NCBI RefSeq assembly: GCF_040396155.1
Contig: NZ_JBEBOY010000002.1
Span: 1-64,000, forward strand
Length of the DNA stretch: 64,000 nucleotides
Reading direction: 5' to 3'
DNA from: Tissierella praeacuta_A
Lineage (GTDB): Bacteria; Bacillota; Clostridia; Tissierellales; Tissierellaceae
The stretch's first letter is position 1. Each line of letters opens with the position of its first letter. The notes below the pieces were generated by a model that saw nothing but the letters and a program-made list of their open reading frames with translations, was not told the origin of the DNA and made no database searches. A program made the translations under genes and the position numbers. Shown one piece after another: positions 53,462-62,153 of the stretch.

Positions 53462-53495
53462 ATATCCCAAAATATAAATTAGAAATAGAAGATTA

Positions 53496-53504
53496 TGATA
53501 TAAT
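53496..53504 (+). promoter_or_regulatory. Extended -10 before retropepsin operon
   Basis: TGATATAAT is an extended -10, about 31 bases before the ATG of the small protein gene. Confidence 0.5.
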
Positions 53505-53535
53505 AAAGGCAAATATACATGTGGAGGTGTGAGAT

Positions 53536-53781
53536 ATGAAATGGCAAGAAGTCAGAGAGATATATCCAAATCAATTTGTTAAATTTGAAGTATTGGAATC
53601 AAAGGTTATAGGAAATAAGGAATATGTGGATGATGTGACAGTGATTAGGGCTATTTCAGATGGAAAAGAAGCAATGAAAGAATTTGTTAATTGCAAACCT
53701 GGACAACTTGTATATAGTACTAAGAATGAAGAAGTAGTAATACAATTAGTGGAGAATATTGGGATAAGAAGGAGTATGTAA
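53536..53781 (+). CDS. Small conserved-type protein paired with retropepsin-like protease
   Basis: This 81-residue protein (MKWQEVREIYPNQFVKFEVL...) has alternating strands and no membrane segment, signal or Cys. I do not know a function. It has its own ribosome site (GGAGGTGTGAG) and ends one base before the protease gene starts, so the two are almost certainly made together. A role as inhibitor, adaptor or substrate of the protease is possible but unproven. Confidence 0.75.
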   Translation: MKWQEVREIYPNQFVKFEVLESKVIGNKEYVDDVTVIRAISDGKEAMKEFVNCKPGQLVYSTKNEEVVIQLVENIGIRRSM

Positions 53782-53782
53782 T

Positions 53783-54175
53783 ATGAACAAATTACAATAT
53801 AAGAAAGGCCTATTATATACTTCCATAGAAATTAAATTCAAAGAAAAATCTATTGTTATAGAAGATGTAATAATAGATACAGGGGCTTCTCATACAATTA
53901 TTACAACAGAATATTTGGAAGAAATGGATATTCCACTTTTGGATGATGACGAGTTGATAAAAGCTATAGGCTATGGTGGAATGACATGTTATTCTATTAG
54001 AAAAAGGTTAGATGAAATAAGATGCGGAAATTTAGTTTTAAAAGATATCAAATTGGACTTTGGTGTTATTGACCCTAAGGATAGAATTAATGGTCTTATA
54101 GGCTTGGATTTTATGATTGGTGCTAAAACAATAATCAATTTAGTAGATTTTACCCTTTATGAAAAAGAATTGTAA
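53783..54175 (+). CDS. Retropepsin-like aspartic protease, single domain
   Basis: This 130-residue protein has the aspartic protease motif IIDTGASHTIIT (about 33-44, Asp35) and a second hydrophobic-Gly segment GLIGLDFMIGA (about 108-118). Like retroviral protease it has one active-site motif and would work as a dimer. There is no signal peptide or membrane anchor, so it is cytosolic. It is coupled to the preceding 81-residue gene. Substrates of such bacterial enzymes are mostly unknown. Confidence 0.88.
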   Translation: MNKLQYKKGLLYTSIEIKFKEKSIVIEDVIIDTGASHTIITTEYLEEMDIPLLDDDELIKAIGYGGMTCYSIRKRLDEIRCGNLVLKDIKLDFGVIDPKDRINGLIGLDFMIGAKTIINLVDFTLYEKEL

Positions 54176-54289
54176 TTTATTAATGTATATTTATAGATTT
54201 ATGTTCATTTTTGTAAATTATTCACTTATATTTTATCATAATATAGTATAAATTTATATGAATGACCATTTTTGGAGGGGGGATAAACT

Positions 54290-54631
54290 GTGGAGAGTAA
54301 AAGGTTAGTAATAAAAAGTAAAAGTGTAGGGGAAATTGTTAATTACATAAATAATGATATGAAAGAATACACTATTCAACCATCGGATAATATTCGTATT
54401 TTTATGAGTGAGAAATATTATTTTAGAAATAATACACAGTTAATGACATCTTTAATATTTAAGATAAAAGATGAAAATAACTGTGTAATTGATATAATTG
54501 CTGGTGGTGGAGATTATGGACTATTTAGCTCCGATTGGGGTGCAAAGAAAAGTAGGATTAAAGAGATTGAAGATGAAATCAAAAGTATCTGTATGGATAA
54601 AGGTTGGGAAATGAACACAATATGGACATAA
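54290..54631 (+). CDS. Hypothetical 113-residue protein (DUF6054-like)
   Basis: The protein has MSEKYYFRNNTQLMTSLIFKIKDENNCVIDIIAGGGDYGLFSSDWGA, with a Gly-rich GGG..G..W.GA motif that resembles the DUF6054 group from memory. That name needs checking. It is small, cytosolic and of unknown role. The GTG start follows GGAGGGGGGATAAACT. A truncated second copy lies at 51150, so the family has duplicated here around the toxin-antitoxin and hydrolase genes. Confidence 0.7.
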   Translation: MESKRLVIKSKSVGEIVNYINNDMKEYTIQPSDNIRIFMSEKYYFRNNTQLMTSLIFKIKDENNCVIDIIAGGGDYGLFSSDWGAKKSRIKEIEDEIKSICMDKGWEMNTIWT

Positions 54632-54770
54632 ATAATTTGAATTTATTATTTTTCATTTTTTATTTATCTTTATCTATATTGCCATGATGCAATATAAAAC
54701 ATCTCTATAATTTGATTGTTAATTACCAATCATGGGTATATTAATTAAAAATAATTAAGGAGGTATGCTT

Positions 54771-55871
54771 ATGGCAAAAATCATAATTTCACCAGGAAAA
54801 TACATACAAGGTGCTGGTGAGTTAAAGAGAATTAAGGATCATGTAGGAAATTTAGGAAAATCATTCTTTATTATAATTAGTGAATCAGGTTATAAAAGAT
54901 TTGGAGAAACTGTGAAAGAAAGTTTCGGAGACTCTGCTAACATCCATTTTGCAAAGTTTAATGGTGAATGTTCAAAAGGAGAAATAAAAAGACTTGAAGA
55001 AGAAGTAAAATCAATAGGTGCAGATGTTATTATTGGTATAGGTGGAGGAAAAATTCATGATACTGCAAAAGCTATTGCCTATTATGAGGGTATGCCAGTA
55101 GTCATAATTCCAACTATTGCAAGTACTGATGCGCCTTGTAGTGCATTATCTGTATTATATACAGATGAAGGAGAATTCGATGAATATTTACTTTTACCAA
55201 AGAATCCAGACGTTGTATTGATTGATTTAGAAGCAGTTGCATCTGCTCCAGTAAGATTACTTGTTGCAGGTATGGGAGATGCTTTGGCTACAAAGTTTGA
55301 AGCTAGGGCTAGTTTTCAATCAGGCTCAACAACTATGGCTGGTGGACTTGCTACAGACGCTGCTATTTCTTTAGCTAATTTATGCTATGATACGCTGATA
55401 AACGAAGGACTAAAGGCAAAGCTAGCTGTAGAAAAGAAAGTTGTAACTAAGGCAGTAGAAAAAATAGTAGAAGCCAATACACTTCTAAGTGGTCTTGGAT
55501 TTGAAAGTGGCGGACTTGGTGCTGCTCATGCTGTTCACAACGGATTAACTGTAATAGAAGAAGCTCATGAGTTTTATCATGGTGAAAAAGTTGCTTTTGG
55601 AGTATTAGTTCAATTAGTATTAGAGAATGCATCTATGGAAGAATTAGATGAAGTACTATATTTCTGTAATGAAGTAGGACTACCAACTACATTGGCTGAT
55701 TTAAATATGTCTAATGTTTCAAAAGAAAAGTTAATGGAGGCAGCAAAAATAAGTTGTGTAGAAGGGGAAACTATTCATTACATGCCATTTAAAGTAACAG
55801 CAGAAGATGTATATGCAGCAATATTAGCTGCAGATGCCATAGGAGAAAACTTTAAGAAACAATATATTTAA
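54771..55871 (+). CDS. gldA: Glycerol dehydrogenase
   Basis: This is a 366-residue iron-type alcohol dehydrogenase of the GldA group. The NAD site is IIGIGGGKIHDTAKAIAYY (about 85-103). The metal ligands are Asp in MGDALATKFEAR, His in GLGAAHAVHNGL and His in EEAHEFYHGEKVAFG. It oxidises glycerol to dihydroxyacetone or does the reverse. The ATG at 54771 follows AGGAGGTATGCTT. An ATG at 54765 is closer to the ribosome site and is not favoured. Single gene with terminator. Confidence 0.93.
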   Translation: MAKIIISPGKYIQGAGELKRIKDHVGNLGKSFFIIISESGYKRFGETVKESFGDSANIHFAKFNGECSKGEIKRLEEEVKSIGADVIIGIGGGKIHDTAKAIAYYEGMPVVIIPTIASTDAPCSALSVLYTDEGEFDEYLLLPKNPDVVLIDLEAVASAPVRLLVAGMGDALATKFEARASFQSGSTTMAGGLATDAAISLANLCYDTLINEGLKAKLAVEKKVVTKAVEKIVEANTLLSGLGFESGGLGAAHAVHNGLTVIEEAHEFYHGEKVAFGVLVQLVLENASMEELDEVLYFCNEVGLPTTLADLNMSNVSKEKLMEAAKISCVEGETIHYMPFKVTAEDVYAAILAADAIGENFKKQYI

Positions 55872-55907
55872 AGTATATTATAAGTATTTAAATAATTAAA
55901 TCATAAG

Positions 55908-55939
55908 AACCTGTCCCTGTAAATATATGGACAGGTTTT
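55908..55939 (+). terminator. Terminator after gldA
   Basis: AACCTGTCC (55908-55916) pairs with GGACAGGTT (55929-55937), with a T tail. Confidence 0.85.
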
Positions 55940-55959
55940 ATCTATTTGAATGAAAAAAT

Positions 55960-56324
55960 AATTTTATATTCATATTCAGGTGGGAAAGTTCATTTGCTAG
56001 AATATTTAGAGGAAAAACGCTTCGTAATCAAAATTATAGGTGCAAAAGGAATTCTTTCAAACATACAAGATTAGAGATAATTAGACTAGCCAGCTTAGAC
56101 TATGAATTTAAGCACACTTATTTAATGGAAATAAAAAAGGTAAATAATCTTCTAACTTTCATTATGGTGCTAGGATTGATAAACCAACATAATTCTATGT
56201 ATATAATGTAAATAAAATAGGAGAAATAACTGTATTTGCTATATAGAATAGTATTGTGATAGATAGAATAGAAAGGTCAAAGAATAAGGATATGACTGTC
56301 ATATTAAGTAAATCATGGGTATAA
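55960..56324 (+). pseudogene. Decayed coding remnant of unknown family
   Basis: In one frame (56151-56324) the sequence reads NFHYGARIDKPT, stop, FYVYNVNKIGEITVFAI, stop, NSIVIDRIERSKNKDMTVILSKSWV, stop. Upstream in another frame is LEYLEEKRFVIKIIGAKGILSNIQD. The protein-like composition interrupted by stops suggests a dead gene. I do not recognise the family. Confidence 0.35.
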
Positions 56325-56354
56325 TGTAATAAAGTATATAAAGGGGGAGAGGAA

Positions 56355-57032
56355 ATGGAGGAATTAAATAATAGAATAAAGAAAAAGAGGATTTATATAA
56401 TTTCATTTATATGTATAGTCACAGTTTTAGGAATAATTATATTGACTACTAATCAAATTAACAAAAGGTTTTCAATAGATAAAGAAAGATTCAGATATAT
56501 AGGAGAAGAAATAAATGATACAAAAAACATTATATTTAAAGATAAGAAAGATAATATCCTAACCGTAAGTATAGAAGAAAAAGGAGATACAAGCTTATAT
56601 CTTGCAGAAAAATATACTATTTATTATTTAGATAAAGTAATAATTTGTGATGCATCTCATGGGTCTGGGATTGGGAGAAAAATTATTTTATCTGATGGCA
56701 GGACATATGAGCATTATGTTTTTAGCTCATTACCAAGAATGAAAGAAAAAAATAATAAGCCTTATGATGTTCAATTGGCTGATGGAATCGAAGAGGTTAT
56801 AAATTTTAATGAGGGATTAGAAGGTTATGTACTTCCATTTTTTTTAATATTATCAATCTTAATAGCTGTAGGATTAGCGAGAGTTATATATCCAAGAGAA
56901 CTCTGGAAATTCCAGCATTTTCTATGTGTAGAAAATGGAGAGCCTACTGAATTTGCAATAAATATGAATGTTTTAGGAGGGATATTAATAATCTTATTTG
57001 CACTGATATTGTATCCTATAGTTATAAAATAG
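56355..57032 (+). CDS. Membrane protein with DUF6199-like C-terminus
   Basis: This 225-residue protein has a membrane helix at about 13-31, a soluble beta-rich region of about 120 residues on the outside, and two more helices at about 158-175 and 205-224. The end (YPRELWKFQHFLCVENGEPTEFAINMNVLGGILIILFALIL) resembles the DUF6199 region of small Firmicute membrane proteins. Function is unknown. The ATG follows GGGGGAGAGGAA. It lies alone at the end of the accessory zone. Confidence 0.7.
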   Translation: MEELNNRIKKKRIYIISFICIVTVLGIIILTTNQINKRFSIDKERFRYIGEEINDTKNIIFKDKKDNILTVSIEEKGDTSLYLAEKYTIYYLDKVIICDASHGSGIGRKIILSDGRTYEHYVFSSLPRMKEKNNKPYDVQLADGIEEVINFNEGLEGYVLPFFLILSILIAVGLARVIYPRELWKFQHFLCVENGEPTEFAINMNVLGGILIILFALILYPIVIK

Positions 57033-57333
57033 AAAAGTTACAAAATAGAAAAAATATTATCTAAAGAAAAGAATAATAGGGAGATAAATAGAAAGATTAG
57101 CTTAGTGATATGAGAAGAATAGGAAGTATTCTAATTTATAAAAAGAGATAAAAACTTATATTAGGAGAATAAGGGATTGCTGGTTTTGTGCGGCATCAAT
57201 TTTAAATTATAAAAGTAAGTTAGAAAGTTGTTTCCTAGCTTACTGTATTATAAAATGTAGATTGTATGCTGTGCATTGTGAATTGACTATGATATAATAT
57301 AATATTAGCAATATATTTGAAAGGTTGATACTT
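57033..57333. other. AT-rich gap before tsaE
   Basis: No gene is supported. A TATAAT at about 57292 in GACTATGATATAATAT may serve the tsaE operon, with no strong -35. Nothing else clear is visible. Confidence 0.4.
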
Positions 57334-57792
57334 TTGGAAATAAAATTAAATGGATTGGAAGAAACAACAGATTTCGGAATTAAATTGGGCAGTATCCTAA
57401 GAGCTGGTGATATTCTTTGTTTAAATGGCGATTTAGGGGCAGGAAAGACTACTTTAACTAAATCAATAGGATTAGGTCTTGGAGTTACTGATTATATAAC
57501 TAGTCCAACATTTGCTTTGATAAATGAATATAGCGGAAATATGCCGGTTTATCATTTTGATGTATATAGATTGGAAAATGTAGAAGAAATTTATGATTTA
57601 GGATTTGATGAATACTTTTATGGAAATGGTGTTTGCATAATAGAATGGGCAGAGAGAATAGAAAAATTGCTGCCTAAGGAAAGAATAGTTCTAAACATTG
57701 AAAAGGGTAAAGATATATGTGATAGGGTAATAAATATTACAGGAAATGGTAATAGATATATAGAGATACTTAAGGAGTTGGAGAAAAATTGA
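57334..57792 (+). CDS. tsaE: tRNA t6A biosynthesis ATPase
   Basis: This is a 152-residue P-loop ATPase with Walker A LNGDLGAGKTTLTKSIG (about 32-48), the SPTFALINEY switch segment and the FDVYRLENVEEIYDLGFDEYF and VCIIEWAERIE signatures of TsaE. It powers the TsaBDE complex that makes threonylcarbamoyl-adenosine at tRNA position 37. The TTG at 57334 has AAAGG nine bases upstream; an earlier TTG at 57325 abuts that site. It overlaps tsaB by 4 bases. Confidence 0.94.
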   Translation: MEIKLNGLEETTDFGIKLGSILRAGDILCLNGDLGAGKTTLTKSIGLGLGVTDYITSPTFALINEYSGNMPVYHFDVYRLENVEEIYDLGFDEYFYGNGVCIIEWAERIEKLLPKERIVLNIEKGKDICDRVINITGNGNRYIEILKELEKN

Positions 57793-58490
57793 AGATATTA
57801 GCTTTAGATACATCAACAATGATGGCAACTTGTGCTGTATTAGATGAAAATAGAGTATTAGGAGAATATTCATTAAATCAAGAAGAGACTCATTCAGAGA
57901 AATTAGTCCCTATGGTTAAGGAAGTCTTAGATAGTTTAGATTTAAAGGTAAGCGATATTGACCTTTATGGAGTAGCCATAGGACCTGGCTCCTTTACAGG
58001 ACTTAGAATTGGTGTTGCAACAATAAAGGCATTTGCCCATTTGTTTAAAAAACCAGTAGTAGGTATATCTACTTTGGAAGCTTTAGCTTTTAATTTGCCT
58101 TATGGAGAAATTGTTGTACCAATGATTGATGCAAGGAGAGACAGGGTTTATACTGGTATATATACTTGGGAAAATGGCAAAATTAAGACAATAATGGATC
58201 CAGATGTATTGGATATATATTATCTTTTAGATATTCTCGATAAATCCTATGATAAGGTACTAGTAAACGGAGATGGTTCTCTATTACATAAGGGAAAAAT
58301 TCAAGAAGGATTAAAAGAAAAAGTAAGATTTTCAACTATTGGTCAAAATTTTTGTAGAGCAACTAGTGTTGGAGAATTAGCCCTTATAAAATATAATGAG
58401 GGTCATACAGATGATTGTTATACTTTAGTACCAGAATATTTAAGGGAATCTCAAGCTCAGAGGGAGTTGAGGGAAAAGGAGCAGCGATAA
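57789..58490 (+). CDS. tsaB: tRNA t6A biosynthesis protein
   Basis: This 233-residue ASKHA-fold protein has LALDTSTMMATCAVLDENR, AIGPGSFTGLRIGVATIKAFA and PMIDARRDRVYTGIY, all typical of TsaB. It is the scaffold partner of TsaD. The TTG start overlaps the tsaE stop. rimI follows by 2 bases. Confidence 0.94.
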   Translation: MKILALDTSTMMATCAVLDENRVLGEYSLNQEETHSEKLVPMVKEVLDSLDLKVSDIDLYGVAIGPGSFTGLRIGVATIKAFAHLFKKPVVGISTLEALAFNLPYGEIVVPMIDARRDRVYTGIYTWENGKIKTIMDPDVLDIYYLLDILDKSYDKVLVNGDGSLLHKGKIQEGLKEKVRFSTIGQNFCRATSVGELALIKYNEGHTDDCYTLVPEYLRESQAQRELREKEQR

Positions 58491-58492
58491 AT

Positions 58493-58936
58493 ATGGATAT
58501 AATTATCCGTAAAATGGAAGAGAAAGATTTAGATAGGATAATGGAAATAGAGAAGGATGCTTTTACTACTCCTTGGTCAAAGGAGGCATTTTTACTTGAA
58601 ATTACAAAAAATCAGCTAGCTAGGTATATGGTGGCAGAAGTTGATAATATTGTAGTTGGATATGGTGGTATATGGCTTATATTAGATGAAGGACATATAA
58701 CTAATATAGCAGTAGAAAGTAAATATAGGAAAATAGGTGCAGGTAAAGCTATAGTAGAGGCGCTTATTTATTTATGTGAGGAACAAAGAATTAGTGCAAT
58801 GACATTGGAAGTTAGAGAATCTAATATAGTTGCTCAAAGCTTATATAAGAAATATGATTTTGTTGAATCGGGAATTAGACCAAATTATTATGCAGATGAT
58901 AATGAGGATGCAATAATTATGTGGAAAAAATTATAG
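58493..58936 (+). CDS. rimI: Ribosomal protein S18 alanine N-acetyltransferase-like
   Basis: This is a 147-residue GNAT acetyltransferase. The acetyl-CoA site is VESKYRKIGAGKAIVEALI (about 80-98), and TLEVRESNIVAQSLYKKYDFVESGIRPNYYADDNEDAIIMWK is the RimI hallmark. It acetylates the N-terminus of S18 in E. coli. The ATG at 58493 follows AAAAGGAGCAGCGATAAAT. An in-frame start within tsaB is not supported. It sits in the usual tsaB-rimI-tsaD order. Confidence 0.93.
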   Translation: MDIIIRKMEEKDLDRIMEIEKDAFTTPWSKEAFLLEITKNQLARYMVAEVDNIVVGYGGIWLILDEGHITNIAVESKYRKIGAGKAIVEALIYLCEEQRISAMTLEVRESNIVAQSLYKKYDFVESGIRPNYYADDNEDAIIMWKKL

Positions 58937-58954
58937 AATTAAGAGGTGTATATT

Positions 58955-59959
58955 ATGTTGACATTAGCCATAGAGACTTCCTGTGATGAGACCTCTTGTG
59001 CTGTGATTAAAGATGGCAGGGAGGTTTTATCTAATATAATATCTTCCCAGATAGATATTCATAGGAAATTTGGAGGTGTAGTACCAGAAATAGCTTCAAG
59101 AAAACATATAGAAAGTATAGATCCAATTATCCAAGAAGCATTGGATAAAGCAAATATTGGATTTAGTGATATAGATTTAATAGGGGTTACTCAGGGACCA
59201 GGCTTAGTTGGAGCTTTGTTAATAGGCATATCAACTGCCAAAGCATTAGCTTATGGTTTAGATATACCTATTATTGGAGTAAACCATATTCAGGGACATG
59301 TTTGTGCAAACTATATTGAGCATAAAGATTTGGAGCCACCTTTTACATGTTTAATAGTATCAGGTGGACATACCTATTTAGTACAGGCCAATAGTTATAC
59401 TGATTATGAATTAATAGGCAGAACAAGAGATGATGCGGCAGGAGAAGCCTTTGATAAAGTAGCTAGAGCTTTGGGACTTCCCTATCCAGGAGGACCAGTC
59501 ATAGATAAACTAGCTGAATCTGGAAACAAAGGAGCAATAGATTTTCCAAGAGTATTATTAGAGCCAAAGTCCTATGATTTTAGCTTTAGTGGTCTTAAAA
59601 CAGCAGTATTAAATTATTTAAATCAGGCAAGACAAAAAGGTGAAGAGATTGTAATAGAAGATGTAGCAGCATCTTTTCAACAAGCTGTATTAGATGTGCT
59701 TGTGGATAAGTCCTTTAGATTGGCCAGTGAAAGAAAATCAAATAAAATAGTTATAGCTGGTGGAGTAGCATCAAATCAAGGTTTGAGAGATATGATGGAA
59801 GAAAGAGGAAAGAAAGAAAATATAGAAATATTTTATCCTTCTAGGATATTATGCACAGATAATGCTGCAATGATTGGTGCAGCTGCTTATTTCAACTATA
59901 AAGAAGGTAAAGAATCGGATCTTCATTTAAATGTTGTGCCAAATTTAGAGTTAATTTAG
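58955..59959 (+). CDS. tsaD: tRNA t6A synthase catalytic subunit
   Basis: This 334-residue ASKHA protein has AIETSCDETSCAVI at the N-terminus, the metal ligands His in VVPEIASRKHIES and NHIQGHV, the nucleotide segments CLIVSGGHTYLV and DDAAGEAFDKVARALGLPYPGGP, and IVIAGGVASNQGLR. It transfers the threonylcarbamoyl group to A37 of ANN-reading tRNAs. The ATG at 58955 follows AAGAGGTGTATATT. The GTG at 58946 is within that site. Confidence 0.96.
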   Translation: MLTLAIETSCDETSCAVIKDGREVLSNIISSQIDIHRKFGGVVPEIASRKHIESIDPIIQEALDKANIGFSDIDLIGVTQGPGLVGALLIGISTAKALAYGLDIPIIGVNHIQGHVCANYIEHKDLEPPFTCLIVSGGHTYLVQANSYTDYELIGRTRDDAAGEAFDKVARALGLPYPGGPVIDKLAESGNKGAIDFPRVLLEPKSYDFSFSGLKTAVLNYLNQARQKGEEIVIEDVAASFQQAVLDVLVDKSFRLASERKSNKIVIAGGVASNQGLRDMMEERGKKENIEIFYPSRILCTDNAAMIGAAAYFNYKEGKESDLHLNVVPNLELI

Positions 59960-59985
59960 CATTTTCAAACAAATTATTTCATATA

Positions 59986-60103
59986 TTGTCCACATATAAT
60001 AGGATAATTTATTGTAAAAATATGTGGACAATGTGGATAATCTAGAGAAAACCTTAAAATAAAGGCCTTGAGATGTGGATAAACTTGTGGGTACTGTGTA
60101 TAA
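59986..60103. promoter_or_regulatory. DnaA-box cluster 2
   Basis: Boxes are TTGTCCACA (59986-59994, +, one mismatch), TGTGGACAA (60023-60031, one mismatch), TGTGGATAA (60032-60040, perfect), TGTGGATAA (60074-60082, perfect) and TGTGTATAA (60095-60103, matching TTATNCACA). Four of the five are in the same orientation, and two abut directly, as in cluster 1. The site is between two converging genes, so a binding array for DnaA is likelier than a promoter. Confidence 0.65.
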
Positions 60104-60123
60104 CATGTGAATTATATGTGAAA

Positions 60124-62034
60124 TTACCCTTCAGTTAATAAAATCCATTCTTCATATAGTCCATCTAGTTTAAGCTTAGCTTCCTCTCTTTTTTTCGTTA
60201 GTTCAACAATTTTTTCGGGATTTTCATATATTTGAGGGTCACAAAGAAGATTATCTAACCCTTCAAGTTTGGATTCTTCTTCTGCTATTTTCTCTTCTAA
60301 ATTATTTATTTTCTTTTTTTTAGTTCTTTCTTCTTGTATTAATTCTTTTTCTCTTCTTTTTTCTAGTTTAATTTGAGTTTTGGTTTTACCATTATCATCA
60401 TCTTCTACATATATTATTTCGTTTTTCTTTTCCAAATAATAATCATAATTTCCCAAGTATTCCTTAATTCCATCTTTAGTTAATTCTAGGATTTTATTGG
60501 TTACTCTATTTAAGAAATATCTATCATGGGAGATCACAAATAATGTGCCCTCATAATCAAGTAGTGCTTCTTCTAAAATTTCCTTAGAATCAATATCTAA
60601 ATGGTTTGTAGGTTCATCCATTAATAAAAAGTTTGAATTGGATAACATTAGTTTCAGCAGAGAAAGTCTACCTTTTTCTCCTCCACTAAGTTCTGAGATT
60701 TCCTTAAATATATCATCACCTATAAACATAAATTGACTAAGCATAGTTCTTATTTGATAATGGTCAAAGTTTGGATTTTCGTCCCATATTTCATCTATAA
60801 TAGTTTTATTTAGGTTAAGCTTGGACATTTCTTGGTCAAAATATCCACTGACAACATGATGTCCAACAAGAATATTTCCATTACCCTTAGGAATTTGGCC
60901 TAGGATTATTTTAAATAAGGTTGTCTTTCCTATACCATTAGTCCCAATAAGACCTACTCTTTCTCCTCTATAAATGTTAAAGTTTATATCCTTTAGTAAA
61001 TTAAATTCTCCAAAGGATTTTTCCAATTTTTCAACTCTTAGAACATCTCTTCCAGATTTAATTTTTGGTTCGAATTTTATCCTAGTTTTTTTCTGCTCAG
61101 TAGGTTTCGTCATTATTTTCATTTTTTCTAATGTTTTTTGTCTACTTTGAGCCTGCTTTATATATCTAGAGCCTCCATAGTTCATAAATCGACTAATTAT
61201 TTCTTCTTGCCTTTTTATTTCTTTTTGCTGGTCTTCAAAATGTTTCTTATATATTTCTAATTCTTTTTTTCTTCTAATCATAAAATTAGAGTAATTAGTA
61301 TTGTAAATGTTTAATTTTAAATTTTCTATATGAAATATTCTATTTGCAACATTATCTAAAAAGTATCTATCGTGGGAAATTATAAGGGCTGCTCCCTTAT
61401 AATCTTTTAAAAACTTTTCTAACCAATCTATGGCATCTATATCTAAATGGTTAGTAGGCTCGTCTAATAAGAGAATATTAGGCTTTTCAAGAAGCAGCTT
61501 AGCTAAGGATAAGCGTGATTTCTGTCCTCCGCTAAGGACATTAACTTGCTTTTCTAAGTCTTCATCATTAAAGCCTAAGCCTTTAAGGGTTCCTTTAATT
61601 TCTGATTTATATCCATATCCATTTAAGGATAAGAATTTTTCTGACATATGAGCATATTCATCCATTAAATCATTAAGTTTTTCAGTTGTACCTTTTTCAC
61701 TTTCTAATGATATTTCATGTTCAAGTATTCTCAGGTCTTCTTCCATCTTTATTAATGGAAGAAAAACATTTAAACATTCATTAAATATAGTTTTATCACT
61801 TTCTATTTTTGTATGCTGTTTTAAGTATCCAAGCTTTATATCTTTTTGAATATATATATCTCCGCTATCTTCTGTAATTTCTCCACTTAAAATATTGAAA
61901 AGGGTGGTTTTACCTGAACCATTTAGTCCAATTACCCCAATTTTATCTCCATCTTCTACAGTAAAGCTAAGACCATCTAAAATAGTGTCTGTTACATAAG
62001 ATTTAGTTATATTGCTACATGAAAGGACTAACAT
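60124..62034 (-). CDS. ABC-F family ATPase (two-domain, translation-associated)
   Basis: This 636-residue protein has two ABC domains and no membrane part. The Walker A motifs are GLNGSGKTTLF (about 36-46) and GTNGIGKTTLF (about 360-370), the signatures LSGGQKSRL and LSGGEKGRL, and the Walker B motifs LLLDEPTNHLD twice. The linker has the Lys/Arg-rich P-site tRNA interaction region, and the C-terminus (about 535-636) is a coiled coil, close to the Uup/YdiF type. ABC-F proteins bind ribosomes; some give antibiotic resistance, but nothing here argues for that. AGGAGGAAATAAA precedes the ATG. Confidence 0.93.
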   Translation of the reverse strand: MLVLSCSNITKSYVTDTILDGLSFTVEDGDKIGVIGLNGSGKTTLFNILSGEITEDSGDIYIQKDIKLGYLKQHTKIESDKTIFNECLNVFLPLIKMEEDLRILEHEISLESEKGTTEKLNDLMDEYAHMSEKFLSLNGYGYKSEIKGTLKGLGFNDEDLEKQVNVLSGGQKSRLSLAKLLLEKPNILLLDEPTNHLDIDAIDWLEKFLKDYKGAALIISHDRYFLDNVANRIFHIENLKLNIYNTNYSNFMIRRKKELEIYKKHFEDQQKEIKRQEEIISRFMNYGGSRYIKQAQSRQKTLEKMKIMTKPTEQKKTRIKFEPKIKSGRDVLRVEKLEKSFGEFNLLKDINFNIYRGERVGLIGTNGIGKTTLFKIILGQIPKGNGNILVGHHVVSGYFDQEMSKLNLNKTIIDEIWDENPNFDHYQIRTMLSQFMFIGDDIFKEISELSGGEKGRLSLLKLMLSNSNFLLMDEPTNHLDIDSKEILEEALLDYEGTLFVISHDRYFLNRVTNKILELTKDGIKEYLGNYDYYLEKKNEIIYVEDDDNGKTKTQIKLEKRREKELIQEERTKKKKINNLEEKIAEEESKLEGLDNLLCDPQIYENPEKIVELTKKREEAKLKLDGLYEEWILLTEG

Positions 62035-62153
62035 TTTATTTCCTCCTAAATATTATTCTTTTATATTGTATCAAAAAATATATTCGTTTTCCATTGTCTT
62101 TGATACCCCCATATGGTAAAATAAACTAAAGTTATGTAATGATGAGGGAGAAA

